Notes under the pieces: generated by a model
What the model was told of the DNA's origin: nothing
What the model saw: only the letters and a program-made list of their open reading frames with translations
Database searches by the model: none
Assembly (NCBI GenBank): GCA_951799445.1
Contig: OX637289.1
Coordinates: forward strand, 2,024,501-2,088,500
Source: Pseudisothecium myosuroides
Taxonomy: Eukaryota > Streptophyta > Bryopsida > Hypnales > Lembophyllaceae
DNA length: 64,000 nucleotides
Reading direction: 5' to 3'
Shown here: positions 44,969-57,264 of the stretch, one piece after another
Layout: each line of letters starts with the position of its first letter
How positions within the stretch are numbered: the first letter of the stretch is position 1
Position numbers and translations under genes: made by a program

Positions 44969-46656
44969 GAACCACCTCATGCCCATTTCACAACTATTTG
45001 TAGGGATGTTTTTTTAAGCCTATGCGGTTTTAGAGAATCCTACTTTATTAGTATTTGAGTCAGCTACCTTTTGAACCCAAGGATATATTGGTCACCTTGA
45101 AAATCATCCTTTTGGGTACTGTGTCCATCATTTGCTTAAAAAAATCCAAGATCACTTTTACAAGGTCAGACTACTATGCAAGGCCTCTCTTGTTCACACA
45201 TAACTCCAAAGATGGACATTTGCACTTTTGTTCCATATATAACGAATTTCTATTATCCATTAGACACTTAGTATCCATGATGTCCTTTTATGGTTAACTT
45301 GATTTTGGCCTAATAATATTGGTTGACAAATTTTCTAGTAATTTACTTCAATACTTTAGTCCAAGAATTGCTCATTGTGATATTTTCAATTCAAGATAAG
45401 GTAGGGGGTCCATAAACCACCCCTTTAAGAGCTAGAAATTAATTTGGGGAAGTTAGACTTCTTTGAACTATTTCAATAAATTATTCCTTGAAAGAAAAAT
45501 GGAATTGTCATCTAACCCAAGGCGTTTCATGTTTTTTTAGCTTCTTGAAACAAGTTGTGGATTTTTGAAGTTGAAACATAGTAGTCACTAAAAGCGTCTA
45601 CGTCTTGAAATGTATACTAAAAATTTGCACAATCATTGCCGGTGCAATGAACTTACACAATGTACCTTTGCATTAGAAGATGTTTTTAAAGCCAAAGCTC
45701 TTTATGGGCCTCCTACCTTCAGTATTTTTAGTAATTCAAATGGAATTCTCTTGTTTGAATTGTATCATTTGCATAATTTGTATTGTTTGGCTAGATCTTA
45801 TGCACATGTGGTCAAACTTCAAGATCTTTACTCCAAGTTCAAATGGCTATAAAATTTTCAATATTAAATTTTTTCCAAAATTTCAAGTAGGAATAGTTTC
45901 TAGACTTACTAAGCTTTATTTTTGTAGTTGATCTCAAATTCAAAAAGATCATTTTAAAGGCTAAATTTTTGTTCAAGAGCAAAGAGGTAAAAATTGCAAA
46001 AATACACTTGAATTGTAAATTGTAGATTTAGCATCTTTTTCTTTAAAAAATTTTGTAGTTGTTCAAGGAAGGTCTTTCCATCTCTTAATTGAATATACAC
46101 ACTCAAAGAACTCTCAACAAAAATGTTTGATGAAAATCATCCTTTTTTCACTAATTATTCACTAATTATGTAAATTTAAGAGATACACTACTGTGGTAGT
46201 TCATCATATTTCAGATAATTTCAATATATTATAATCCATCATTTTTGTATTATCAATAATTAAGATTCTTATCACCCTATATTCATTTACCTTTCAACAA
46301 TTTCATCTAATTTTCATCATACTTTCATTTGAATTTTGTTCAAAGGTTCACACTAATTTAATCACATTCATCCAAAATTATTAAGATTAATCGTTGAATT
46401 ATCACAAAATATTTAAAAAAACAAAATTGCATGTCTATAGGCAATTGAAGTAGTTTTTCATCAATTATTATGTATGTATTATTCTCATATATATTTGTTT
46501 TTGGATTCAATTTTTGTTAAAGTCTTAATTATTGTTTTAGCTTACTTCTGTGAACTAAATAAATTTTATATTTTATTTCTACAACTACCTATCAGTTTTA
46601 TTGGGACTTCACCATTCTTGTTCAACATTCAACATTAATATCTAAGGTGGTGGGCA
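44969..46656. other. AT-rich intergenic, no gene
   Basis: A decayed GGTAGG-family end (GATAAGGTAGGGGGTCCATA) at about 45395 and an inverted-looking partner near 45700. No gene. Confidence 0.4.
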
Positions 46657-46922
46657 GTCGATTCTATAGTAGTTCAACAAGCCTCTTGCGGAGGTAAATC
46701 CAGAGGTGAATGTAAAAAAATAGACTCCCTATTTTGTGCTGTGTCTAAGATATGTTCTAGACCTCACCTAGCTAATTTGGGGCCTCTGATTGCAAATATG
46801 AACTCAAAATTTGCATATTTGAACATGCCTCGCAAATAAAAAGTTAATGCGTTTTTCCCATGGATAAAACGAGGAAAACAACCTTCGCAAGAGGCTTGTT
46901 GAAATACTATAGACTTGACCGT
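46657..46922. mobile_element. Short element with ~35 bp inverted ends
   Basis: GTCGATTCTATAGTAGTTCA, then ACAAGCCTCTTGCGGAGG at the left, is mirrored by CCTTCGCAAGAGGCTTGTTG then AAATACTATAGACTTGACC at the right. The interior contains a fragment of family R (GCTAATTTGGGGCCTCTGAT). Confidence 0.6.
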
Positions 46923-47646
46923 AGTAGGCTCGTAAAGCGACCTTTTAAGGATTGTTTCTCTTCTTGATCAGTCTAAGGTGTATGAAAGAATTTTCAATGG
47001 ATTTCAGTAGTAGAGAAATTGTAGCAAAATCTAACAAAAGTGGTACCAACTTTTTTGGAGCTTTTCTGAATTACTAATGAATTTCTAAAGAGATCAGCCG
47101 TAGGCACCTATTCTTGATTGTAGTCCTCGCAAAAGGCACACATGCGCAATCTGAAAAAAAGACATAGCTTTACAAAAAACAGGCACTCTAGCATGCAGGA
47201 AGTAAAACACAAGGTTCCAAAATGCGACAATGACGAAACTAAAAACGGACCCTATGCTGCTTTGAAATTCCTTAGCATCTTTAATCCTTTACATACTAAG
47301 AATTAATGGTTTTAAGTTGCGGACTTTGACTTTTCATATTGTAGAAAGTATAATCAAAATGAAAAATACTATTGTAGCATTAGCTTGAATGAAGAACATT
47401 GCATGCATTGGTTTAAATAAATATTTATTAAGATAAATAAAAATCCCCATATAAACTCTTCAAAATTGCTTAAAAAAACATGAGGCCCAATTTGGGCTTC
47501 TCAATACGTAAAGAGTTAAAAGACAATTCAGCTGCCATTTGTCTTCCTTTATGGATACCTATCCACTTACTGTCTTACTTTAAAATGGTCCTACCCTCGC
47601 TCTTATTGCATCCATTCACGAAGTATGAATCAATATCTTCCAAATC
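46923..47646. other. AT-rich intergenic, no gene
   Basis: Nothing coding was seen. Confidence 0.4.
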
Positions 47647-48569
47647 CTAACCCCTAGAGGATCCACCTACTATTATTAGCAATATAGAATTTTTAGGCAG
47701 GCACGTGCGACTAGAGATTTCCATATATTAGGCTGGATTTTTAGTCAAAGAAGGGGACGAGGAATATCTTCCATAAGCACTAAATTTCATGACATTTGAA
47801 AATATGAAACAAAATTTATAGCCTAATATGTTACTTTTTTCATAACTCGGCAATCCGGAAAGATAAACAAAGATCACTTTTTGAAAAACAAAAATTGAAA
47901 ATGGTTTTCTAGATTTATGTATATGTGGAAAGCTTTTAATCATTCCATTTTGATCAATGAATCATAAGTTATGAGGAATTTTAGTTTGCGGGCAGTTATG
48001 GATTTTCTACTCTAAAATAAACTTTGAAGTCCTTTATTGTACTCAATTTTCAATATTTTTTGAAAAAAATAAAATCGTAGGATGTTTTTTGTTTATTACA
48101 ATAATACAAACATTGGGATTGGCATTTTCAAATCCATGACTAAATTCTTAACGATTTTGTATTTTGAATCATTCTCTACTTCTTTCTACTTACTATTTTT
48201 TTCCCATCATGAGTTGTACAATTCCAAATGATTTGAAGTTTCTTAAACATGTTGCCAACTTGTTTAGGAAAAAGAATTCAAAGAAGCATCACCATTTGAA
48301 CATTTTTTTGTAGAAAAGTGAGCTTGTGAAGTGCAGCTACCCTGTTTTTGCAGGGCCCAAAAAATGATTTTCATGAATTTTAATGTTTGTATCTTGCAAT
48401 CCACATGGTAGAAATTTCTGAAATTTTTACCACGTGTTCACAAGTCAGCATACTACAAGATCCTACGGTCAAAAAAAGATTTTTTTTCAAAAATTTGGTA
48501 CTTGTAATAAAAATGGCAGTTTTTGAGCGTTTTTGGTGAAAAACATAGTCATGGAACTATAGGGATTAA
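47647..48569. mobile_element. TTAA element, copy 3
   Basis: Direct-repeat copy of 43998-44968 over its whole length. The left site has decayed to CTAA, followed by CCCCTAGAGGATCC. The right end is ACTATAGGGA, then TTAA at 48566-48569. Same orientation as copy 2. Confidence 0.75.
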
Positions 48570-49128
48570 AATGCTTTCACTTTATCGCACTTGCATTCAT
48601 TGGCCAACATGTATTGCTTTCAAAACCAATTATTTGTCCATTTCTGAGCTCTATGTAGGGGCGGTTTCAAGATGAGGGTTGCAATTAGAGTCTACTGCTT
48701 TATACTTTGAAACCAAGATAAGCATGCATAACCATTGTAAACCTTGTCCAAGGCTCAAGGCCCAATAGTACCCTAGTATCTAAATCCAATCATGCATGGA
48801 TTTAGATAAACCACAATTTGATACATGATCTATAATGGATATGTCTACTTGAGTATGGTAGTTCTAGTCTCAATGGTTGTGATGAAGAGGGCTACAATTA
48901 TTAATAATGCTCTCTGTATCAGTTGCTCTTATAACCTAATATGCAACTAAGATAACCCCCCCATTCCCGACCATTGACCCATTCCCAACCTATAGGTGCA
49001 CGTATTTCCGACCACGCTTAGAATGTAGGTTTTGTTCATTTTCAAGGTTGGAACTAATAAATACATGACACATGTCCCAAGTTGTGAAAAAAAAGTGGAA
49101 AATAATGATTAGGTAAAAGTTATTGAAG
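48570..49128. other. Intergenic, no gene seen
   Basis: Nothing coding was seen. Confidence 0.4.
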
Positions 49129-49656
49129 CATTAGAAGAAATATGAGCCCTCGGGAGGGTTGTGAGTTCCCGAACAGTAGGGAACGCTGTCCGGAAAAACG
49201 AAAAAAAAAAATTTGAATTTTTTTTTTTTTTTTTTTTTTTTTGGCTGAGTGATCAAGGGGGCCTGAGTGATCAGGCCAGCGAACTAGCGGGACAGTTCAA
49301 TAAAATAATTTTAAAAATATTAAAATACTGTTAATATTAAAATAAATACGAAATTTCAAAATTCTGAAATCTGATGTGGTCGAAATTATCCTCATCAGTT
49401 AGAATTATTATTTTATTATTATTATTTTTATTATTTTATTATTTTGAATAAATTTTGAATAAATTTGAATAAATTTGAATAATATTTCTTTAATATTTTA
49501 ATATATTTTAATATTTTTTTATTGTGGCCACTATTCATCAATGATGATTAATAGTGGCCATTGTCCCTCAAAGGGACTGTGAGTTCCATTGCGGGGAACT
49601 CACAGCCCCTTTGCAAAGGGAAGAAGCCCTCCCGAGGGCTCAAATTTTTTCTAATG
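49129..49656. mobile_element. MITE of the CATTAG/GAGCCCTC family
   Basis: The left end CATTAGAAGAAATATGAGCC continues CTCGGGAGGG. The right end is CCCTCCCGAGGGCTC, then AAATTTTTTCTAATG. A second inverted pair (GTGAGTTCCC / GGGAACTCAC) lies inside the first. A poly-T tract of about 24 sits near 49219. No transposase. Confidence 0.7.
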
Positions 49657-50965
49657 AATCGGAATTGGAAGAGTCTATATATTGGCCATGGGTCCGGCGC
49701 ACTTTTTGCCTCCCAAAATTCATAGTAATTTCAATTCAAGCGATAAAATTACCAATTTTTTTGCAATACATGTCATTTCTATTGATGTACCTCTGAAAAA
49801 TATTTGTTTTGCCTTCTCTACTCCAGATCATGTCGGAATTCTTTATTTGGTCGGTTGGGGGGTACCTTATCACATAAAATATGTGCAACCAAGAAGATTG
49901 AAGTGCTTAGACTCACCCTGAAGATGGTCAGAAAGCAATGTTTTTGAATCTGAAGTTTGAAACTTGATTGGCTAAAAATTTGCTCATTGGTTGGAGAAAA
50001 ATAATTTGACACCATAGACAAGGAGCAGGTTCAATAGGAAATAATTCCAAAAAAGAAGTCTACTTTTTATGGAAATTAATGATTACAACAATCAAAATCA
50101 AGTGAAAATTTGATAATTTGAGTGAAGCATAAAATGTACCATCAATCATCAATTACTATAGTAATTTTACATGGTGAGATAAAGATAGTACTTCATTGAT
50201 AACATGTGAAGTTCAAATGTTATTTTTCATTAATCATCAAAAAATATGGGATAATTTGAAGCAAAGTGGGAGCTTGCAATGATCATTCAAAGAAAGAATT
50301 TAGTATTATATTCACAGCATAATTTCAATCATTTAAGTATAAGTTGTGAATTACTTTTTTTCATACTTTGTTTACAAAGAAAATCCATTTGTGATTTGTA
50401 GCCTAAAATCAAAAGTTTTGGATAGAATTAAGAAAAAGATAGGGAAGAACATTGTCATACCTTGTCATTGACTAAATTCTACACTCTAAGCCCTAAACCC
50501 CACTTCTACAAAGCACTTGCCTTTTCTCTACATTGCAAACACTAAATGTTTCAAATCATGGTTCCTCTATTTATTGGTTCTTATTGGTAATTAAAAGAAG
50601 ATTTTAAATTAATTTTTTATGCATTTTTTGGACTTCATCTAAATAAATTATGATTAGAAATTTCAAAGTGCTGAAAATTGGTATATCTAAATTTGCCTCT
50701 AGACTCTCATATCTTGAGGTTGTATATTTGGTAGGTGACGATCTAGATGGGTCAATTTTGCAAATAAGTCACAATTAGGTGGTGTTGATTTAAGTGTCTA
50801 GTGAAATTATATGAAATACACACAAACATAGCAATTTGCCAAATTCAATATAAATTGAGTTAAAAAAATATTAAATCTTTTATAAATTGAAATTTGATTG
50901 TCAAAACTATTTTTCTTTAGTTAATTAATTATTTGGTAAATAACCTTCAAACCGGTTCCTTGGTA
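49657..50965. other. AT-rich intergenic, no gene
   Basis: The ORFs at 49682-49921 have no support. Confidence 0.4.
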
Positions 50966-51180
50966 TTCAAAATCTTATAGGTAGAATTTGCCAATTAGAT
51001 ATTGCCGAAAACATTTACACAGATCCAATTTTGATTGTAAAATCTTGTAGGTAGATTTTCTAGTTAGATGTTGATGGTGACATTTACAAGGACTTAATTT
51101 TGATTGTAAGAACTTGTAGGTAGGTTTTGCTCATTAGATGATGACAAAGACATATACAAGGATCCAATTTTGATTGTAAG
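50966..51180 (+). repeat. ~71 bp tandem repeat, three copies
   Basis: The units share TCTTGTAGGTAGATTTT or variants, TTAGATGTTGA, ACATTTACAAGGATCC and AATTTTGATTGTAAG. The three copies end near 51040, 51110 and 51180. Confidence 0.75.
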
Positions 51181-51399
51181 TTAGCAATGCCAATTCATTT
51201 CTCACTTACCCATGTTTTTCTATATTTTAGTATTTATTGCTTTATTAGTACTCATCTTTAATCCTTTCAAATGCACAAATCTAATTATTTGCTAATACCT
51301 TTGTAACAAGTATATTATTTATCTAAATTTTATGGAATTGGTAATTAACAAAACTTGTTTTAAAAAAAATTCAAGCATTACTTGAGAAGAATGAGAAGT

Positions 51400-51619
51400 G
51401 AATGAAAATTTGAAATTGATTTTCTAGATTTCTATATACGTGGAAAGCTATTAATCATTTCATTTTGATCAATGAGATGAAAGTTATGAGGAGTTTTGTT
51501 TGCGACTTTGAGGGCAATTATGGATTTTTGATTTTCAATATTTTTTGGAAAAAATAAAATCACAGGATGTAGATGGTTTATTACAACATTACAACCATTC
51601 ATATGGAATTGACATTTTT
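51400..51619. mobile_element. TTAA element copy 4, left half (split)
   Basis: TTTGAAATTGATTTTCTAGA, then GGAAAGCTATTAATCATTTC and AAAATAAAATCACAGGATG, match copies 2 and 3. The match stops exactly at 51619/51620, where the 7.5 kb piggyBac element begins; the other half resumes at 59150. Confidence 0.75.
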
Positions 51620-52199
51620 TTAACCCTAAAGGACCGGGGTCATTTTTCTGCCAAAACACAGTGAAAACTGCCATTTATGCTGCGTTCTTTGTAGAATCCA
51701 GAAAAATTCATTTTTTGAGAATGTAACCGTTGGATCTTGTACTTTACTTGTCCAAGAGGAAGTGGTAAAAATTTCAAAAAGTATGACCGCACGGATTAAA
51801 AGATATAAGCATTCAAAGTTCCAAAAAAAGTTTTTTTCCTTCATGCCCGAAAATAATCTTTGTCTTTGACCATTGCTAGAGGGGAAATATTACTCTACAC
51901 AAAGTTGAGCTTTAATTCCTAAATGTAGTTTAGCATGTTAGGTGTGTGTGGGAAAAGTTTCAAATCGATTGGAGAGGTGCAATGTATTCTAAAAACTCTT
52001 GCAATGTGAGTAGCTGCTGAAATTTGCATGTAGACTAGGTAAAATTGGAAGCCTTATAAACATTAGAAAATTTTTTTTTGGTAAATCCAAACGGTCAAAA
52101 CATGAAAATGTTCTTCCTATACAATATTCACAAAACCAAAAAAAATTGAAATTTTTTTTAACCCCTGAAAAATAAGGATTTCAGGGTCAGGGCTAATTT

Positions 52200-52620
52200 C
52201 AGCCAGGGGCTGGAAGAAATATGGGGGCGGGGCTTGTCCCAGCCGGGTCCCTGGCAGCCTCCCTCTCCCTGTCTGGGATCGGAAGGCGCTGTCAGAGGGT
52301 CCCCTGGCCGCAACACCCTTCCCTTCTTGCTGGCCGGTTAGCGGCAGGTGCTGGCAGGAGCGGCCCTGTCTCCCGCAGCATGCTGCCGACCAGGTGAAGC
52401 CCTTGCGTTCCCCTACTTCCCCCCTCGTTCTCCCACGTCCCCCCTTGTTCCCCGTCGTTCCCCTGCAAACCTCGTGTTCCCCCTCATCCTCCCATGTTCT
52501 CCGTCTTGTCACAGAGTTCCCACCTTCCTTTCTCGTTCCCACGTGCCTCTGCGTTCGTCCAGGCACACTATTCCCTTGTTCAAATTTCAACCTGTGAATG
52601 AAAGCAAGAAGGGAGTTGCA
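52200..52620. other. GC-rich block inside the transposon
   Basis: Sharply GC-richer than its surroundings, with repeated GTTCCCC / CTCCCA strings on the plus strand. Open frames exist on both strands but are low-complexity. It may be captured host sequence or an untranslated exon of the element. Confidence 0.35.
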
Positions 52621-52664
52621 GGTTAGCCTTTCAATAGTAAAAATGAGTGACCCAGGCACGAACA

Positions 52665-52938
52665 TAAAGTAGGTATCCTTAAACCGTCACAAATTGCTCT
52701 TGTGCCTAATTACTACTATTAGACTGTTCAAATTCTTCTACATTCTTATTGGCAAGGGAAAGGAGGTTCCAACGCACCAAAGAACGCAACATTTGGATAC
52801 TGTATGCAAAAGTTATGAAGGAACAAAGTTTGGTTCTAAAAGCGTTTCTTCCACAGAGGTACATAACTGATTTTGGAGATGTACACACAATGAAGATGGC
52901 GCTTTAAGTTTAGTGGCGGTTTAAGGATACCTACCTTA
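52665..52938. mobile_element. MITE of the GGTAGG family nested in the transposon
   Basis: AAGTAGGTATCCTTAAACCG at the left is mirrored by CGGTTTAAGGATACCTACCTT at the right. The core matches 43080-43340 and 55450-55510. Confidence 0.75.
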
Positions 52939-53247
52939 GTTTGCAAAAATAGAGCAAGTGCTGGAACTACTTCAATGGGAAAATAGTGATTACCACTCTT
53001 TTTACACATGACAAATGTCTAACTTTCAAAATTATTTTTTAACTTCTCTACATTATTTTTTTCCCATACAAACATATTTTTGAGCTTTCATTTCAAATGT
53101 AAAAAATGTCTAACTTTTCAAAATGAATTCAAAATTTTCCATATAATTTTGGTTACAAAATAACATGACATTGTTTAAAATAAGAGGTCATCCAAACTAA
53201 TGACATACACGGTATGGAAGGCACTCACATGAATATACGTTGCATGA

Positions 53248-55049
53248 TTATAGATTTTCATGATACCGTTGAAAACACCCCGAGCGCCAACACATGAACT
53301 TATTGTCACATGAGGGACAATAAGTTTTTGGACGCTTTGCTGGTCGAGAGCCATCATTGCAAACGACACATGCACCCCTCATAGAAGAAGTAGCCGGATA
53401 ACAAACTTTCCGGCCTTGAGTTGGCTCAGGTAAGCGTGATCTCGGGTTCCAATTTTGTGTAAGAGCCTGACATAGTTGAGTGCGGAACTGCAGATGTGTC
53501 ATGGGTGGACGTGGAGGGCGCTTCTTCTTACACTTGTCAAGGTATATAATATACATATTCACGACCGTCGTATCGATAAGGAAAAAAAAAAAACCCGGTG
53601 CCACCACTTGTGGGAACGGGTCTGACAAGTGTAAGATGCTTGGAGCTGGTCTGCCACGTCTACGCCTCTCATATGCGTAGTGTACTCAAGGTGAATTGGA
53701 GACGTCTGAATGGTTTCACGTGTTGCACCATCACGTCGGAGTACCGAGGCCACTGGAAACTCACAAGGATATTGCAAAGGCACCATGTGAGTCGAAAGAA
53801 TGGATACGGGCCTCTTGTCCTTCCACACAATAGCACTAATGGATCGTGATTCATGCATTCGCCATTCAAGAGTTCCCTGCGCTGTCTTTGCAAATGTTTT
53901 GGTGTTTTTCAAAATCATAGGCAAACCGACTCTGTTAGCCCGCACTGTCCCAGTCGCATATATGCCCTTTTCTAGTAATTCCTTGAAGAGGGGTATACTA
54001 GTAAAAAAGTTATCCATAGCAATCACATGACCCCGGCCTCCACTTGATGCCAATAAATGCATAACTACTTTGTGTGCCAGTTTCGGTTGCCCACGTGGTG
54101 CAGACACCTCATTTGCTACTGCCGGATCTTTACCACAATAAACCTCAAAGTCCGATACAAATTTGGAGACGGAATCCGCTAGGCACCAAACAATTCGCTT
54201 TTGTGGCATGTACTGTCTGGCGGGGCAATACGTGCCTTTATATCTGATCATCATCTCATCAACAGTACCAAATTTTCCAATGTTCCAAGCTTCTTGGCAA
54301 CTGAGTCTAATTTTATTGATCAACCACCTCAATTGCCCCATTTTATCATATCCTGCTTGGGTCTTGTCTTGTACATATTTTGCGGGATTGGTGAAATGCA
54401 AACACTTGGTCAATAACATGAAACGAGCTCGAGAGAGAAGGCCTGAAATCGTGGAACAATGGAATATTGACCTCGGTTTCTGCCAATACATTTTAATATT
54501 TGGTTGTCGTTTCATCCCCATATATAGAATGATCGCAATAAAGACTTGTAGCTCCTTCACGGAGCAAGGGGTCCACAATGGACTGCCGGGAATTTTACCA
54601 TGGTCATCAGCAGTAGTTGCATATCGATTAGTCTCCGTAACAATGTCCCGCAAAACATTGAAGGGCCAGAACACATGAAATAAATTCATAAATGTGGGAA
54701 AATACCGCCAATGAATGTTGGAAGATGGAGCACCAATAAAAGGAAACGGCTTCGGCTCATAAGTTAAGAGATGCTGGTTCCACGACTCCTCTCGATAAAT
54801 ATATTTGATGTTGTCATGGTCAGCTAGGTCTCCCTCATCGTCCTCGTCTTCTTCATCATTGACATACGACTCCGGTAATTCAATATCACTATCGCTGTCG
54901 TAGTCCAATGTGGTGTAGCGGGTCCTTGCTCGTGGCCTACTCGGTCCAGCTACATCGTCGCGATCACGCGCGCAAATATCGTCATAGAACTCGCATGAAG
55001 CAGGATCAGTCCAGCCTCCATCTATTTGGCATTGTGGTGGAGCCCCCAT
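53248..55049 (-). pseudogene. piggyBac transposase, frameshifted
   Basis: DDE/D transposase for cut-and-paste at TTAA. From 55049 the frame is acidic at first (50-80). It then has the Pfam-type core: WQKPRSIF, D264 in GTVDEMMIRYKG, D346 in AMDNFFTS, and D464/D467 in MRGVDVADQ, then KWWHRVFFF (481-489). These are the three conserved catalytic Asp positions. At the minus-strand run of twelve T (53582-53593) the frame slips: one frame ends LSIRRS at 53559, while the expected continuation (LIDTTVVNMYIIYLDK) is in the next frame and runs to 53248. That tail ends with a Cys/His zinc domain (CVVC, CPSC, C-x3-CFQRYH), as in active family members. A one-base change in the run would restore one frame, so a sequencing or assembly slip is possible. 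The protein is otherwise intact. Confidence 0.85.
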
Positions 55050-55429
55050 GCATACAAAGCAAGGAAAGTGGTGAGTTACAGTTAGTCGCTACAAGTGCAA
55101 CTGTGATTCCAAAAAAAAAATTATGCGAGGCCAGAACATGTACAACTTGAGCCAACTCTTTCAAGGCTTGGGAAATTTTTGACTAAATTTTAGTGAAGTC
55201 TCTGTTATTACAAGGAATACTGATCATGTCTTCTTGTATGGTAATTCTAAAAGAGGCCCTGAACAGCATATAATTCAGTTCAACTGAGAGACAAACATTC
55301 CAAAATGGAAGAAGTAGCATCCAGTACGTGGACCTGATCTAACTTGCTCTTCAGTGGGGACCTCTAGGCGTGCAGTCAAAAGAAATTCATATGACATTCA
55401 CTTAAAACGGCATTTCCATGATGTACATT

Positions 55430-55510
55430 TCATTCTTAGCAAGGACTAGGAGGTTTGAATGCACCAATGAACGCAACATTTGGATACTATATGCAAAATG
55501 TACGAAGCGT
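55430..55510. mobile_element. Fragment of the 52665-type MITE
   Basis: GCACCAATGAACGCAACATT and GGATACTATATGCAAAA match the core of the nested MITE; no ends are visible. Confidence 0.5.
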
Positions 55511-55554
55511 CAAGGCTTCCGTATGGTACGTGGTCTTGATTTTGTTATTTTTAG

Positions 55555-56660
55555 AAATTCATATATTTTAGCTGCTTCCATAGTAATTATGTTCGCATTT
55601 TCATATTCCTAGTAAATCATATATGAGAGCCACATGGGAATAAGTTCGTATCTCATTGCGGCATTCATAGAAAACCATTTCAAATTTCTACTTTATCAGT
55701 AAATCACTTCAAAGCGCCACAACCATAGACTTTGCGCGTGAGTATGGCATTCATAGTAATTCAATGTACAGTTCCAATACCATATTTTTTCCTTTGATAG
55801 TTCCTCAGTCTTAGTCATTTATTTGTAACTTCCAAAGGACTGACAATTATTATTCCCCATCCATAATAATTCATGTGGGAGTTGCAACGATAGAAAAAAA
55901 AAATCGGGACCGCATTCATAGAAATTGTGACTACAAGGTACCTTGCTAGTGAATGTTTTGTTCATGGCACCTTGGTAGTAATATACAAGTGAATTCAACA
56001 TTCCTAGTAATTCCATGAAATGAGGGGCACGTTGCTACTACTTGAAATTAGAGTGCCACATTCTTAGTAATGAATCTTAGAATACCAAATTCTTTATATG
56101 TAATATTAGAGTACACAATCTCTAATATTTAATATTGGAGTGTCACATTGGTAGTACATCATATGTTTGTGCCACATTCATAATACTTCAAAATTTAGCG
56201 CCACATGCAGAGTAAGTTCTTTTTGAGTGCCACATTCCTAGTAATTCAACTGTGATTGCTCCATTGGTAGTTAGTCAACAATTTGTGTGCCATCCCTTCT
56301 AATTCATGGTAGAGCAATACATTCATAGTAATTAGTAAGTTTTTCCCTACGACCTTCACATAACTATTCTACTTCAACATTCGTAGTTTTTCACATTTGA
56401 GTGCCACATTTTTTGTATTGTAAATTCGAATTTCACATTGCCAGTAATTTGTATTTGACTTCTTCTGATCTACAAATTCATTTTAGAGAGAGGTATGCAC
56501 TATATTTCATTTTTGAGTGCCTCATGCAAGTAATTCATATCTTTTGTGCACATGCAAGTAATCAACTTTCTTGTTCACATTCCATAATAATTCATATGTA
56601 TGTTCCAAATGTTCAGTGAAACAGAATGTAGGTCCGCCTGCCAAGTAATTCATAATTCAA
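55555..56660 (+). repeat. Degenerate ~35 bp array (GTGCCACATTC...AGTAATTCA)
   Basis: Repeated variants of GTGCCACATTC(A/C)TAGTAATTCA with a spacer of about 12-18 bp, typically ending in TTTGAGTGCC. I count roughly 25-30 recognisable units. Clear ones lie near 55740, 55985, 56060, 56140, 56175, 56225, 56270, 56305, 56395, 56430 and 56520. It is non-coding and lies upstream of the transposase exon, inside the transposon. Confidence 0.7.
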
Positions 56661-57264
56661 TTCAATATGCACAGTAAATACTACTCCAGTTTGAGGTTCA
56701 TAGAAATTCTTATTCGACAAACAAAAAATACAACCATCCAATTTCTTATTCACAACAAAGAAGCCTGAAGAGCATGAAGAGGTTTTTAAGTTCTATTGCC
56801 GTCATCCAGTAGGACTAATACTAAATATTTTTTTTCTTTAGGAAAAAGAAGTGGACAAAGTTTTAATTTATTTCTCTTCTTGAAATGACACGAACAATAG
56901 GAGAAAAGCACGAAGAGTTTCTTTACCCTTCAAACACATACACGACATGAAGTACAAGTTCCTTTTCTTGTACCTTGGCATACAATGAAGAATGTAAAAG
57001 GAATCTTTATTTCAAATGAACTTCTTCAAACTGAAAGACCAGTATAGGAAGGGTTTTTTTTTTTTTAAATTCCGCCGAACTCATGGACGAATTGAAATTA
57101 TTTTCTCTAATTTCTTTGGACATCTTACAAGGAGTTCCATGTTCAAGAAAGGCTTCTGCACTGGGGAAGACCTAAACTACAGTGACCAGTCCCACTCATG
57201 AAGGAGGACAAAAATAAAAACGAAAAGCCTGGGGAAGAGGAACTGAATTGCGACAGAGACTCAC

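Larger units (their letters stand above)
55018..57264 (-). other. Candidate large intron of the transposase gene
   Basis: Donor ACAG/GTGAGT at 57265/57264 and a possible acceptor CCAAATAG ending at 55022 preserve phase 1 and join DPPHWT to DGGWTDPAS. The inferred intron of about 2.2 kb would contain the degenerate array. The acceptor lacks a strong pyrimidine tract, so this is tentative. Confidence 0.35.

Noticed and set aside
52117..52665. 182-residue Gly/Arg-rich protein inside the transposon
   Set aside because: Low-complexity GC-rich DNA that is open in several frames, with no domain and no phase-consistent splice partner.
53248..53628. Separate zinc-finger gene
   Set aside because: It continues the transposase fold in the next frame and is the expected C-terminal Cys/His domain of the family.
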